Shown here: positions 43,834 to 54,026 of the stretch, one piece after another | Layout: each line of letters starts with the position of its first letter | Position numbering within the stretch: the first letter of the stretch is position 1 | From: Alkalithermobacter paradoxus | GTDB lineage: Bacteria > Bacillota > Clostridia > Peptostreptococcales > Peptostreptococcaceae | Assembly: GCA_002029295.1 (NCBI GenBank) | Contig: MZGW01000001.1 | Coordinates: 485,429 to 549,428, forward strand | Direction: 5' to 3' | DNA: 64,000 nucleotides | Notes under the pieces: generated by a model | What the model saw: the letters and a program-made list of their open reading frames with translations, nothing else | Database searches by the model: none | What the model was told of the DNA's origin: nothing | Made by a program: the position numbers and the translations under genes

Positions 43834-46476
43834 TTATCCATTTATTTGATTTTTTAGTACTATTTTTGAATAATTTAACGCTTCTTGTAATTTGCTAGGA
43901 TCTTTTCCTCCGGCTTGAGCCATATTTGGCTTTCCACCGCCACCTCCGCCTGCAATTTTAGCAACTTCCTTTATGATATTTCCAGCATGTGCACCTCTTT
44001 GTATAACATCTTTAGTAACTGTCACTACAAAATTCACTTTATTATCACTTGAAGTTCCAAGAACAACAACTCCAGATATCAACTTATCTCTTAAAGTGTC
44101 AGCCATATTTCTTAAAGTATCCATATCCATCTCTTCAAACTTACCAGTAATAATATTTACTCCATCTATTTCTTCTTTGCTATTTAATATTTCATCTATA
44201 GAAAGCATAGAAATTTTAGTTTTTAGAGAACTTACTTGTTTAGTTAAATCCTTGATTTCTTCAACCATAGATTCTGCCCTATTTATAACATTATCTTCTC
44301 TACTTTTTAGAACCGTACATATTTTTGCTATAACTTCATCTTGCCTATTTATATATTCATATACATTAAATCCTGTTATAGCTTCTATTCTTCTAACACC
44401 AGATGCAACTCCACCTTCTGACAAGATTTTAAACAGGCCTATTTGAGAAGTATTATCAACATGTGTTCCACCACAAAGCTCAATTGAGTAATCATTCATA
44501 GATACTACTCTTACAAGATCTTTGTATTTTTCTCCGAATAAAGCTGTAGCTCCTGTTTGCTTAGCATCTTCAATTGACATATTTTGAGCAGTTACGTTAA
44601 GTCCTTTTAGTATATTTTCATTTACAATTCTTTCTATATTTGATAAATCATCCTTTGATATAGCTTCAAAATGAGTAAAGTCAAATCTTAATCTATCAGG
44701 AGTAACTAAAGATCCAGACTGCTGAACATGATCTCCTAATACCTCTTTTAATGCTTTATGAAGGATATGTGTTGCAGAGTGATTTCTAGTAGTGCTTTGT
44801 CTTAAATTTTCGTGAACAATTGCATTTACATTATCACCTATTTTTATTCTTCCCTTTTCTACCTTTGCTTCGTGATAAATTACATCATTTGCTCCTTTTT
44901 TGGTATTTAGGATACTAGCTTCAAAGCCTTCGCTTATAAATACACCTTTATCTCCTACTTGTCCCCCACCTTCAGGATAGAAAGGAGTTTTGTCTAGTAT
45001 TAATATAGCTTCATCTCCTTCAACAGCTACATCAGTAGTGTTGTTTGCAACTAAAATAGCTTTAATCGTTGCACATGAACTTAGAACTTCATATCCTATA
45101 AATTCTGTTGTTATCTGTGTATCTATTTTTGATAATATATCTTCTTTCCAGCCCTCAGATCCCTCATTTTGTCTTGCATTTCTAGCTCTGTTTCTTTGCT
45201 TTTCCATTTCTTCTTCAAACGACTCTTTATCTATATCGAATCCTTCTTCATTTATAATTTCTTTTGTAAGATCTAGAGGGAACCCAAAAGTATCATAAAG
45301 TTTGAACGCTTTTTCTCCTGAAAGAGTTTTGGTATTGTTTTGTTTCATATCTTCTAGATACTCTCTTAATATATCCATTCCTTGATCTATAGTTTCCTGG
45401 AACTTGTTTTCTTCTACATGTATAACTTTCTTTATATAGTCTTTCTTTTGAACAAGCTCAGGATAAGCTTCACCGCTTACATCTACAACACTATCCATTA
45501 ATTTATATAAGAATGCACCTTCAATTCCAAGTAACTTTCCATGTCTAGCTGCTCTTCTTAAAAGCCTTCTTAGAACGTATCCTCTTCCTTCATTCGATGG
45601 AAGTACTCCATCTGCAACAAGGAACGTAACCGCTCTTATATGATCTGTAATAATTCTTGTAGATATATCTTTCTTTAAATCACTTCCATATCTTACATTT
45701 GAAATTTTAACAACTTCATCTAATATATACTTTATAGTGTCTATATCAAATATAGTTTCTACATCCTGCATAAGACAAGCTACTCTCTCAAGTCCCATAC
45801 CAGTATCTATATTTGGTTTTGGAAGATTATTATAATTTCCATTTTCATCTTTATCAAATTGAGTAAATACATGATTCCAAAATTCTATGAATCTATCACA
45901 ATCACATCCTGGCATGCAGTTTTCGTTTTTGCATCCATATTTTTCGCCCCTATCAAAGTAAATCTCCGAACATGGACCACAAGGACCTGTACCTATTTCC
46001 CAGAAGTTATCCTTTTTTCCTAGCCTAACTATTCTTTCCGGGGAAATACCCACTTCTTTATTCCATATTTCAAACGCTTCATCATCATTTTCATATACAG
46101 ATATCCATAGCTTTTCTTCAGGAATTTCTAAGTACTTAGTTATAAACTCCCATCCCCAATTTATAGACTCTCTCTTAAAGTAATCTCCAAACGAAAAATT
46201 ACCAAGCATTTCAAAGAAAGTAGCATGTCTTGATGTTACACCTACATTCTCTATATCTCCTGTCCTTATACACTTTTGACATGTAGCCATTCTATTTTTC
46301 GGTGGGTTTTCTTTACCCATAAAATAGTTTTTAAGAGGTGCCATACCTGCATTTATTAGAAGTAGACTAGCATCATCTTGCGGAACTAAAGGATAACTAG
46401 GTCTTACCAAATGCTCTTTTGATTCAAAGAAATCTAGAAATCTTTTTCTTATTTCATTCAGTCCAAGTTTATTCAT
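43834..46476 (-). CDS. alaS: Alanine--tRNA ligase
   Basis: An 880-residue class II synthetase: catalytic core (RKRFLDFFESKEHLVRPSY, RHATFFEMLGNFSFGDYF), editing domain with HSATHILHKAL and CGGTHVDNTSQIG zinc motif, and a C-Ala domain ending in GGGGGGKPNMAQAGG. Charges tRNA-Ala. Preceded by a T-box leader. ATG 46476 after AAGGAGG. Confidence 0.98.
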   Translation of the reverse strand: MNKLGLNEIRKRFLDFFESKEHLVRPSYPLVPQDDASLLLINAGMAPLKNYFMGKENPPKNRMATCQKCIRTGDIENVGVTSRHATFFEMLGNFSFGDYFKRESINWGWEFITKYLEIPEEKLWISVYENDDEAFEIWNKEVGISPERIVRLGKKDNFWEIGTGPCGPCSEIYFDRGEKYGCKNENCMPGCDCDRFIEFWNHVFTQFDKDENGNYNNLPKPNIDTGMGLERVACLMQDVETIFDIDTIKYILDEVVKISNVRYGSDLKKDISTRIITDHIRAVTFLVADGVLPSNEGRGYVLRRLLRRAARHGKLLGIEGAFLYKLMDSVVDVSGEAYPELVQKKDYIKKVIHVEENKFQETIDQGMDILREYLEDMKQNNTKTLSGEKAFKLYDTFGFPLDLTKEIINEEGFDIDKESFEEEMEKQRNRARNARQNEGSEGWKEDILSKIDTQITTEFIGYEVLSSCATIKAILVANNTTDVAVEGDEAILILDKTPFYPEGGGQVGDKGVFISEGFEASILNTKKGANDVIYHEAKVEKGRIKIGDNVNAIVHENLRQSTTRNHSATHILHKALKEVLGDHVQQSGSLVTPDRLRFDFTHFEAISKDDLSNIERIVNENILKGLNVTAQNMSIEDAKQTGATALFGEKYKDLVRVVSMNDYSIELCGGTHVDNTSQIGLFKILSEGGVASGVRRIEAITGFNVYEYINRQDEVIAKICTVLKSREDNVINRAESMVEEIKDLTKQVSSLKTKISMLSIDEILNSKEEIDGVNIITGKFEEMDMDTLRNMADTLRDKLISGVVVLGTSSDNKVNFVVTVTKDVIQRGAHAGNIIKEVAKIAGGGGGGKPNMAQAGGKDPSKLQEALNYSKIVLKNQING

Positions 46477-46504
46477 TTTTTACCTCCTTAAATATGTACA
46501 AAAT

Positions 46505-46771
46505 AAAATCCCAAGTCTCTATGGAAAACATAGGGACGAGGGATTAATCTCGTGGTACCACCCTACTTACTACCTTCATAGTAGCAGCATCTTAGGTTAA
46601 ACCTTTCTTTTAACGGAAAATATCCGACAACTTCTACTACATTCTTCAAAGTTGCAACTCCAAGAGAGCTTCAATTAACCTATCTAAGAATCTTCCAGCC
46701 TAGGATTCTATCTCTGTAAGAATCGATTAATTTACTAGTTCTTTTCACAGTCTTTTATTTATATAGTTATA
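46505..46771 (-). ncRNA. T-box riboswitch of alaS
   Basis: The minus strand carries the conserved T-box sequence AGGGTGGTACCACG (46564-46551), followed by a terminator hairpin (GTCCCTATG / CATAGAGAC core, 46505-46545) with a T run. Stem I is bounded by AGAGA and TCTCT; within it GAAGCTC offers GCU, an alanine codon, as the probable specifier (46669-46667). Uncharged tRNA-Ala would favour the antiterminator and switch alaS on. Confidence 0.92.
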
Positions 46772-46777
46772 TTTTTC

Positions 46778-46806
46778 ATTTTATAAAATAAAGCAGAATA
46801 TGTCAA
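46778..46806 (-). promoter_or_regulatory. Sigma-A promoter of the alaS T-box transcript
   Basis: TTGACA (46806-46801), 17-base spacer, TAAAAT (46783-46778), a few bases before the T-box RNA. Confidence 0.7.
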
Positions 46807-46814
46807 TAATCTAA

Positions 46815-47000
46815 TTACATCCATCCATTATCCATTCTATCCATCATTTTGCTAGCGAATTTAGCTATATTTCTTCCAGCTCTGTATACTTTTCTTCTTT
46901 GTCCCATATTCATTCTAGATAAAGCATATGCAGAAGCCGTAGCTCCTAATAATCCACCTATTATAGCAGCATTAGTCATACCATTACCATTTCTTCTCAT
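46815..47000 (-). CDS. Small glycine-rich basic membrane-linked protein, 61 aa
   Basis: MRRNGNGMTNAAIIGGLLGA... has a short hydrophobic segment then a basic Met/Arg/Lys tail; it resembles DUF3918/YtxH-like small proteins. ATG with AAGGGGTG. Function unknown. Confidence 0.65.
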   Translation of the reverse strand: MRRNGNGMTNAAIIGGLLGATASAYALSRMNMGQRRKVYRAGRNIAKFASKMMDRMDNGWM

Positions 47001-47076
47001 ACAAACACCCCTTTGTCATATTTTACAGTTATTTTTTGCAAAAGGGATAAACATATACTAGCTAATTTTTTCAAAT

Positions 47077-48162
47077 TTATAATCTTTTTTCTATTATTCC
47101 TCCACCTACAACTATATCATTATCGTATATAACCACTGATTGTCCAGGAGTTATAGCTCTTTGAGGTTCGTCAAATACTATTCTTATTTTGTTATTCTTC
47201 TCACTGTATATCGTAGCATCCTTAGGAGGAGCTGAATATCTTATCTTAGCTTTTGCTCTTATAGGTTCATTAATTTGACTAAATGGTATAATATTTACAT
47301 CGCTAGCTATAAGTTCTTTACTGAATACTTCATCATGCTCTCCAAGTACTACTAAGTTCTTACTAGGTATTATATCAGTAACAAACATCGGCTTTCCAAG
47401 TGCTATTCCAAGTCCTTTTCTTTGTCCTATAGTATAATTTATTATACCTTTATGCTTACCTAACACATTTCCATTCTTATCTACAAAGTTTCCTTCTCTT
47501 ATCTTTACATTTGTATTTTCTCTTACATACTTTGCATAGTCATTATCTTTTACAAAGCATATTTCTTGACTATCAGGCTTATTAGCAACATCAAGACCTA
47601 TTTGTCTTGCTATTTCTCTTATCTTATCCTTAGTATAATATCCTAAAGGCATTAGTGTATGAGAAAGTTCATATTGATTCATATTATAAAGTGCGTACGT
47701 TTGATCTTTTTCTTCTGTTACGGATCTCTTTAATAAGTACCTGTTTAAATTTTCATCAAATTCTATTTTTGCATAATGTCCTGTAGAAACATAATCACAA
47801 CCTATTTTTTTTGCTCTTTTTAGAAATTCATCAAACTTTATATATTTATTACATGCTATACATGGATTAGGAGTTCTTCCTTTTAGATACTCATCTATAA
47901 AATAATCTATAACTTTCTCTTTAAATATATCTTTAAAATTCATAACGTAAAAAGGAATTCCTATTTTGTCTGCAACTCTTCTTGCATCTTCTACAGCAGA
48001 TAAAGAACAACACCCACCTTCGCTGTCAAGTATTGCTTCGTCTTCATTTTGCCAAATTTGCATTGTAACTCCTATTACATCATATCCTTGTTCTTTTAAT
48101 AAATAAGCTGCAACAGAACTATCTACACCGCCGCTCATACCTATCATAACTTTCTTTTTCAA
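47077..48162 (-). CDS. mnmA: tRNA-specific 2-thiouridylase
   Basis: A 361-residue enzyme thiolating U34 of tRNA-Lys/Glu/Gln. PP-loop [15 protein letters not shown], catalytic Cys in NPCIACNKY and EICFV, and a C-terminal beta-barrel ([18 protein letters not shown]). It receives sulfur from the IscS encoded upstream, so iscS-iscU-mnmA form a functional group. TTG start (48162) with GAGGTG at 6 bases; GTG 48171 is inside it. Confidence 0.97.
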   Translation of the reverse strand: MKKKVMIGMSGGVDSSVAAYLLKEQGYDVIGVTMQIWQNEDEAILDSEGGCCSLSAVEDARRVADKIGIPFYVMNFKDIFKEKVIDYFIDEYLKGRTPNPCIACNKYIKFDEFLKRAKKIGCDYVSTGHYAKIEFDENLNRYLLKRSVTEEKDQTYALYNMNQYELSHTLMPLGYYTKDKIREIARQIGLDVANKPDSQEICFVKDNDYAKYVRENTNVKIREGNFVDKNGNVLGKHKGIINYTIGQRKGLGIALGKPMFVTDIIPSKNLVVLGEHDEVFSKELIASDVNIIPFSQINEPIRAKAKIRYSAPPKDATIYSEKNNKIRIVFDEPQRAITPGQSVVIYDNDIVVGGGIIEKRL

Positions 48163-48228
48163 AACAATCACCTCATAAACTTATTTTTAAGTTTTATATA
48201 CAAAATATACATAATATATTTAAAATTA

Positions 48229-48251
48229 AAACCCGGGGATTTTCCCGGGTA
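48229..48251 (-). terminator. Intrinsic terminator after iscU
   Basis: GC-rich stem ACCCGGG / CCCGGGT (6-base loop) with T run on the minus strand. Confidence 0.85.
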
Positions 48252-48257
48252 GTTTTT

Positions 48258-48695
48258 TTACTCTTCTTCATCGTGATGATGATCATGATCATCATCTATT
48301 TGTATATCTTCAAGCCCTTCTATATAGATGTTATTCTTAGTTGCATAATCTATCAATGCAGACTTAACAGCTTGCTCTGCTAAAACTGAACAGTGCATTT
48401 TAGCTGGTGGAAGTCCATCTAAAGCATCTGCAACTGCTTTATTAGTTAAATCTAAAGCTTCTTTTATTGTTTTTCCTATTATCATTTCCGTTGCCATGCT
48501 TGATGTTGCTATAGCTGACCCACATCCAAAAGTCTTAAACTTTGCATCTTTTATTATTTCATCTTCTATCTTAAGATATATTTTCATTATATCTCCACAT
48601 TTAGCATTGCCTACTTGTCCTACTCCATCAGCATCTTCTATTTCCCCAACATTTCTTGGATTCATAAAGTGGTCCATTACTTTATCAGTATACAT
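48258..48695 (-). CDS. iscU: Fe-S cluster scaffold protein IscU/NifU, with acidic His-rich tail
   Basis: A 145-residue scaffold. Cluster Cys are in NAKCGDIMKIYL, FGCGSAIATSSMATEM and MHCSVLAEQAV; MDHFMNPRNVGEI is typical. An unusual C-terminal tail, about 12 residues of Asp/His/Glu (DDDHDHHHDEEE), is not part of the standard fold and might bind metal. Follows iscS by 1 base. Confidence 0.96.
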   Translation of the reverse strand: MYTDKVMDHFMNPRNVGEIEDADGVGQVGNAKCGDIMKIYLKIEDEIIKDAKFKTFGCGSAIATSSMATEMIIGKTIKEALDLTNKAVADALDGLPPAKMHCSVLAEQAVKSALIDYATKNNIYIEGLEDIQIDDDHDHHHDEEE

Positions 48696-48696
48696 A

Positions 48697-49884
48697 TTAC
48701 TTTCCTCCCTTAGCTACCTTTTCGTAAAGTGGTGACATAAATCTTAATCTTTCTACTATCTTAGGAAGATGCTCTAGTACATAATCTACATCTTCTTCAG
48801 TGTTTGAATCTCCAAGAGATAATCTTAAAGATCCATGAGCTATTTCATGAGATAAACCTATTGCCATAAGAACATGTGATGGATCAAGTGAACCTGATGT
48901 ACAAGCTGAACCACTTGAGCCTGCTATCCCAACCATATCTAAACTTAAAAGTAATGCTTCTCCTTCTATAAACTCAAATGAGAAGTTAGCATTTCCCGGA
49001 AGCCTTTCAGTTCTATGTCCATTTATTCTTGTATAAGGTATTCTTTCCATAATACCATTTATTAATTTTTCTCTTAAAGAAATTAGTTTATTTTTATAGT
49101 TATCTAGATTAACTCTAGCAAGCTCTGCTGCTTTTCCAAATCCAACTATTCCTGCAACGTTTTCTGTTCCTGCTCTTCTTTTCTTTTCTTGTGCCCCACC
49201 ATGAACGAAAGGATGAAGTTTTACACCTTTTCTGATGTATAAAGCTCCTACACCTTTTGGCCCGTATATCTTATGCGATGACATAGCCATTAAATCTATG
49301 CCAAGCTCCTTTACATCTACTTCTACATTTCCTATAGCCTGAACTCCATCTGTGTGGAATACAATTCCTTTTTCATGTGCTATCTTCCCTATTTCTTTTA
49401 TAGGTTGAATAGTTCCTATTTCATTATTTGCAAACATTATAGAGATAAGTATCGTTTTGTCTGTTATAGAGTTTTTAAGGTCTTCTAGACTTATCATGCC
49501 ATCTTCGTCAACATTTAAATATGTCACTTCAAATCCATGATATTTTTCTAGGTATTCACAAGTATGAAGTACAGCATGATGCTCTATTTTAGTCGTTATA
49601 ATGTGATTTCCCTTATCTTTGCTAGCAAATGCAACGCCTTTTATCGCCCAGTTATCAGCTTCAGTTCCACCACCTGTAAAATATATTTCAGATGGATGTG
49701 CATTTATAAGTTTTGCAACTTCAGTTCTAGCTGTATCTAAAGCTCCTTTTACTCCTCTTCCAAAACTATGAACACTAGATGCATTACCAAATAGGTCATT
49801 GTAATACGGTAACATTGCGTCTAATACTTCTTTTTTCATTGGAGTTGTAGCTGCATAATCCATATATATTCTTCTTTTTTCCAT
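48697..49884 (-). CDS. iscS: Cysteine desulfurase
   Basis: A 395-residue NifS/IscS PLP enzyme removing sulfur from cysteine as a persulfide. PLP-Lys in MSSHKIYGPKGVG, catalytic Cys loop SSGSACTSGSLDPSHVL, DYAATTPM at the start. Supplies IscU and MnmA. ATG after GATGGAGT. 20 bases after iscR. Confidence 0.97.
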   Translation of the reverse strand: MEKRRIYMDYAATTPMKKEVLDAMLPYYNDLFGNASSVHSFGRGVKGALDTARTEVAKLINAHPSEIYFTGGGTEADNWAIKGVAFASKDKGNHIITTKIEHHAVLHTCEYLEKYHGFEVTYLNVDEDGMISLEDLKNSITDKTILISIMFANNEIGTIQPIKEIGKIAHEKGIVFHTDGVQAIGNVEVDVKELGIDLMAMSSHKIYGPKGVGALYIRKGVKLHPFVHGGAQEKKRRAGTENVAGIVGFGKAAELARVNLDNYKNKLISLREKLINGIMERIPYTRINGHRTERLPGNANFSFEFIEGEALLLSLDMVGIAGSSGSACTSGSLDPSHVLMAIGLSHEIAHGSLRLSLGDSNTEEDVDYVLEHLPKIVERLRFMSPLYEKVAKGGK

Positions 49885-49904
49885 GATACTCCATCTCCTA
49901 TTCT

Positions 49905-50333
49905 CTATATTAATTTCGTTCTTTTTTCATGATCTTCTATCATATCCTTAAGAGTTACAGAATCTATAACCGAATCTATGCTTTCTTTTATCTTCTCCCA
50001 AATAACTTTTGTAACACAATAGTCTGATTTTTCACAATCTGATTCACCTTCAAGCACACATTCTGAGGGTGCTATTGGCCCTTCTAAAACTCTCAGTATT
50101 TCTCCAACTGTAATTTTACTTGGGTCTTTTGATAATAAGTATCCGCCTTGGGCACCCCTTACACTTTTTATCAAACCAGCTCTTCTTAGTGAAGAAAATA
50201 GTTGTTCTAGATATTGATCAGATAAATTTTGTTTCTGAGCTATATATTTTAAAGGTACTGGATTTCCTTCTTCTCTTAAAGCTAGTTCAAACATAGCTTT
50301 AAGTCCATATCTGCCTTTTGTAGATAATTTCAA
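49905..50333 (-). CDS. iscR: Rrf2 family regulator IscR
   Basis: A 142-residue Rrf2 protein: KGRYGLKAMFELAL winged helix, SVRGAQGGYLLSKDP, and three Cys in CVLEGESDCEKSDYC suited to bind an Fe-S cluster that senses cluster status. TTG start (50333) with GAGAGGTGA. First gene of the isc operon; likely represses it through the palindrome over its promoter. Confidence 0.95.
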   Translation of the reverse strand: MKLSTKGRYGLKAMFELALREEGNPVPLKYIAQKQNLSDQYLEQLFSSLRRAGLIKSVRGAQGGYLLSKDPSKITVGEILRVLEGPIAPSECVLEGESDCEKSDYCVTKVIWEKIKESIDSVIDSVTLKDMIEDHEKRTKLI

Positions 50334-50378
50334 AATATCACCTCTCTAAACCCTAGTAAAAAACTATGGATTATATTT

Positions 50379-50409
50379 AGAGTATATTATACCCTATATT
50401 TTTTGTCAA
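50379..50409 (-). promoter_or_regulatory. iscR promoter with overlapping palindromic operator
   Basis: TTGACA (50409-50404), 17-base spacer, TATACT (50386-50381). AGAGTATATTATACCCT (50379-50395) is an imperfect palindrome covering the -10, the expected place for Rrf2 repression. Confidence 0.7.
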
Positions 50410-50473
50410 CATTAAAACAGATATATTTTACCATTATATTCAGAAAAATATCCTTTTTATACAAAAAACGCGA

Positions 50474-50498
50474 AAGTAGCATACAATGTATGCTACTT
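50474..50498 (-). terminator. Intrinsic terminator of pyc
   Basis: Perfect 12-bp stem AAGTAGCATACA / TGTATGCTACTT overlapping the stop, with CGCGTTTTTTG after it on the minus strand. Confidence 0.85.
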
Positions 50499-53400
50499 CA
50501 TAATCATTAAGAGTTGTTTATCACTAACTAGCTGCCCCTCCTTTACATATATTTTATCTATTTTTCCACTTATTTTAGACATTATAGTAGTTTCCATCTT
50601 CATAGCTTCTACTATAACTAAAGGTGTGTTTTCTTTTACCTCATCTTCTTCTTTTACTAATAGCTTTATAACTTTACCTGGAATACTAGTTCCTATATGA
50701 TATTTATTATTAAGATCGGCTTTTAGTACAGTTTCTTTGCTGCTACTAAAGCTTTTATCTTCTATTTGTATTTCTCTTCTCATTCCATTTAGTTCAAATG
50801 TTAAACTCTTATATCCATCTTTACTCGTATTTGATATTTCTATTAATTTTATTGTAAGAACCTTTCCTTCTTCTATTTCAACTTCACATTCTTCTCCTTT
50901 TCTTAGTCCATAAAAAAATACATCACTATCTAATTTTGATACATCTCCAAATTCTCTTAGATGTTCAAGGTATTCTTTATATACTTTGTTGTAAAGGCAA
51001 TAACTCAGTACGTTTCTCATATTGCTAGACATTTTGTACTCATCATCTAAATATTTTTTTATTTCATCAAAATCAACATCATCTAGAAGCTTTCCTGGTC
51101 TTATATCTATAGGTTTTTCTCCTTTTAATACTACCTCCTGAAGATCTTTAGGAAACCCTCCTATTGGCTGCCCTATCATACCTTTAAAATAATCAACTAC
51201 TGAATCTGGGAATGAAATACTTCTTCCTTTTTCAACTATATTATCCTTATCTAATCCATTTTTAACCATGAATATAGCCAAATCTCCAACTACCTTAGAT
51301 GAAGGTGTAACCTTTATTATATCTCCTAGTATTTCATTTGCCTGTTTATATTTTTCTTTTACTTCCTTGAATTTATTTGAAAGACCTAAGCTTTCTATTT
51401 GAGGTTTAAGATTTGTATACTGACCTCCTGGTATTTCATATTCATATATCTCTGCAGAAGATGTCTTTAACTCACCTTCAAACTTATAATATATCTTTCT
51501 AAGTTCTCTGTAATACTGATTTATTTCATCTAATTTTCCTATGTCTATATTTGTATCTCTAGGTGTATTTTTTAGTGCATAAATCAAACTATTAAGTGAT
51601 GGTTGGCTAGTTAAACCAGACATTGACTCAACTGCACAATCTACAATATCTACTCCTGCATCACTTGCCATTAAAAGAGATGCTATTCCATTTCCACTTG
51701 TGTCGTGCATATGAAGATGTATAGGAATTGATATTTCTTCTTTAAGTGCTTTTATTAGAGTTTGTGCAGCATATGGTTTTAAAAGCCCTGCCATATCTTT
51801 TATAGCTAAAATTTGGACTCCTAACTTTTCTAAATCTTTAGCCATTTCTACATAGTATTTAAGAGTATATTTATTTTTATTTCTATCTAGTATATCTCCA
51901 CTATAACATATAGTTCCTTCAACTATTTTACCTGCATTTAAAGCCTCATAAATTGGAAGCTTCATATTCTCTATCCAGTTTAAGCTATCAAATATTCTAA
52001 ATATATCTATACCTTTATTGGCAGATTCTTTTATAAATTCTCTTATGGCATTGTCAGGATAATTTTTGTATCCTACTCCATTTGATGCTCTAAGAAGCAT
52101 TTGAAATAATATATTTGGAATTTTATCTCTTAATATTTCAAGTCTAAGCCAAGGAGATTCCTTTAAGAATCTGTACGAAACATCAAAGGTAGCTCCTCCC
52201 CACATCTCAAGAGAGAACAAATCATTCATGTAATTGCTTACATGACTTGATATTTTAACTAAGTCATTAGTTCTAAATCTAGTTGCAAGAAGTGATTGAT
52301 GTGCATCTCTCATTGTAGTATCTGTTATAAAAAGCTTATTTTCATTTTTTATATATTCTATAAATTTTTTCTCTCCTAGCTCCTTTAATAAATCTTTTGA
52401 GCCCTTAGGAACTACATCAGTTTTTATTTTGCTTACTTTTGGAATATCAAAATCTATTTTTTCGCATTTGTTTTCATTTACTATCACATTTCCTATAAAC
52501 TTAAGAAGTTTTGTTGCTCTATCCTTTCCTTCTCTTATATCAAAGAGTTCTTTTGACTCATCTAAGAATTTAGTATGGCATTTTCCTTGTATAAACAATG
52601 GGTGATTCAGTACATTTACTATAAATCCTGTATTAGTCTTAACACCCCTTACCCTAAGTTCTTTTATTGATCTTAGTGCCTTTTGAATTGCTCCATTAAA
52701 TGTTCTATCCCATGAAATAGTTTTGACAAGTAGGCTATCATAATATGGAGTTATTTCAGATCCAGTAAATCCATTACCTCCATCAAGTCTTATTCCAAAT
52801 CCCGACCCTGTTCTGTATAGATTTATTTTTCCTGTGTCTGGCATAAAATTATTCTTAGGGTCTTCAGTTGTTATTCTGCATTGTATCGAATACCCGTTTA
52901 ACTTTATTTCGTCTTGCGACTTTATATTTATTTTATCACTATCAAGAGAATAGCCTTGTGCTATAAGTATTTGAGATTGAACTATATCAATTCCTGTTAT
53001 CATTTCTGTTACAGTATGTTCAACCTGAATTCTAGGATTCATCTCTATAAAATAATAGTTTTCATTTTCATCAACTAAAAACTCCATAGTCCCTGCACTA
53101 TAATAACCTACATACCTTGCAAGTTTTAGTGCATCCTCATGTATTTTATTTCTGGTATTTTGACTTACAGAAAAAGCAGGAGCATATTCTATAATCTTTT
53201 GATGTCTTCTTTGGACAGAACAATCTCTTTCATAAAGATGAACTATATTGCCGTATTTATCTCCTAATACCTGTACTTCTATATGTTTTGGATTTTTTAT
53301 ATATTTCTCTATGAATATAACTGCCTTCCCAAATGCCTTTTGAGATTCACTTATAGCTCTTTCAAATTCCAGCACAAGATCTTCTTCACTTTGTATAACC

Positions 53401-53918
53401 CTCATACCCCTTCCACCGCCTCCATTTGAGGCTTTGAGTATAACCGGATATCCTAATTTTTTACATACATCTTTAGCTTTTTCAATATCTGAAATAGAAA
53501 AATCTATACCTTCAATTGTCGGAACTCCAATTTCTTTTGCTATTTTCTTAGAATTTATCTTATCTCCCATTTTTTCCATAACTTCATATGATGGTCCTAT
53601 AAATGTTATGCCATTTTCCTCGCACATCCTAGCAAAATCATAGTTTTCTGATAAAAAACCATACCCTGGGTGAATTGCATCTACTCCTTTTCTCTTTGCA
53701 AGATGAATTATCTCTTCCATATCTAAATATGCATCTATAGGTCCCTTATCTTCTCCTATTAAATAAGATTCATCTGCCTTACTTCTAAAAAGACTGTATT
53801 TATCCTCTTTAGAATATATTCCAACAGTTCTAATTCCCAACTCACAACAAGCCCTAAAAATTCTTATGGCTATTTCCCCTCTGTTAGCGACTAATACTTT
53901 TTTAAATTCTTTAATCAC
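50493..53918 (-). CDS. pyc: Pyruvate carboxylase
   Basis: An 1141-residue single-chain enzyme making oxaloacetate from pyruvate, ATP and bicarbonate. Domains in order: biotin carboxylase with ATP-grasp (VLVANRGEIAIRIFRA, to about 450; ILKASNGGGGRGMRVI), carboxyltransferase (TDTTMRDAHQSLLATRFRT about 540 to 800, Mn-binding HLHMHDTSGNG), and a biotin carrier domain with EAMKMET (biotinyl-Lys1107) at the end. GTG start at 53918 after AGGTAGGGGG. Feeds anaplerosis in a fermenter; single gene. Confidence 0.97.
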   Translation of the reverse strand: MIKEFKKVLVANRGEIAIRIFRACCELGIRTVGIYSKEDKYSLFRSKADESYLIGEDKGPIDAYLDMEEIIHLAKRKGVDAIHPGYGFLSENYDFARMCEENGITFIGPSYEVMEKMGDKINSKKIAKEIGVPTIEGIDFSISDIEKAKDVCKKLGYPVILKASNGGGGRGMRVIQSEEDLVLEFERAISESQKAFGKAVIFIEKYIKNPKHIEVQVLGDKYGNIVHLYERDCSVQRRHQKIIEYAPAFSVSQNTRNKIHEDALKLARYVGYYSAGTMEFLVDENENYYFIEMNPRIQVEHTVTEMITGIDIVQSQILIAQGYSLDSDKINIKSQDEIKLNGYSIQCRITTEDPKNNFMPDTGKINLYRTGSGFGIRLDGGNGFTGSEITPYYDSLLVKTISWDRTFNGAIQKALRSIKELRVRGVKTNTGFIVNVLNHPLFIQGKCHTKFLDESKELFDIREGKDRATKLLKFIGNVIVNENKCEKIDFDIPKVSKIKTDVVPKGSKDLLKELGEKKFIEYIKNENKLFITDTTMRDAHQSLLATRFRTNDLVKISSHVSNYMNDLFSLEMWGGATFDVSYRFLKESPWLRLEILRDKIPNILFQMLLRASNGVGYKNYPDNAIREFIKESANKGIDIFRIFDSLNWIENMKLPIYEALNAGKIVEGTICYSGDILDRNKNKYTLKYYVEMAKDLEKLGVQILAIKDMAGLLKPYAAQTLIKALKEEISIPIHLHMHDTSGNGIASLLMASDAGVDIVDCAVESMSGLTSQPSLNSLIYALKNTPRDTNIDIGKLDEINQYYRELRKIYYKFEGELKTSSAEIYEYEIPGGQYTNLKPQIESLGLSNKFKEVKEKYKQANEILGDIIKVTPSSKVVGDLAIFMVKNGLDKDNIVEKGRSISFPDSVVDYFKGMIGQPIGGFPKDLQEVVLKGEKPIDIRPGKLLDDVDFDEIKKYLDDEYKMSSNMRNVLSYCLYNKVYKEYLEHLREFGDVSKLDSDVFFYGLRKGEECEVEIEEGKVLTIKLIEISNTSKDGYKSLTFELNGMRREIQIEDKSFSSSKETVLKADLNNKYHIGTSIPGKVIKLLVKEEDEVKENTPLVIVEAMKMETTIMSKISGKIDKIYVKEGQLVSDKQLLMIMK

Positions 53919-54026
53919 TACAATCCCCCTACCTATAATTTATTAAAGTACATAATTTTCTACGTGTTATAAAAAGCTTTATTGAGCAAACTATCTTATA
54001 TACAATTTTACTTGAGGTGACTTAAT

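Noticed and set aside
43973..44446. Plus-strand 157-aa frame within alaS
   Set aside because: Antisense to the AlaRS C-terminal domains; no upstream ribosome site.
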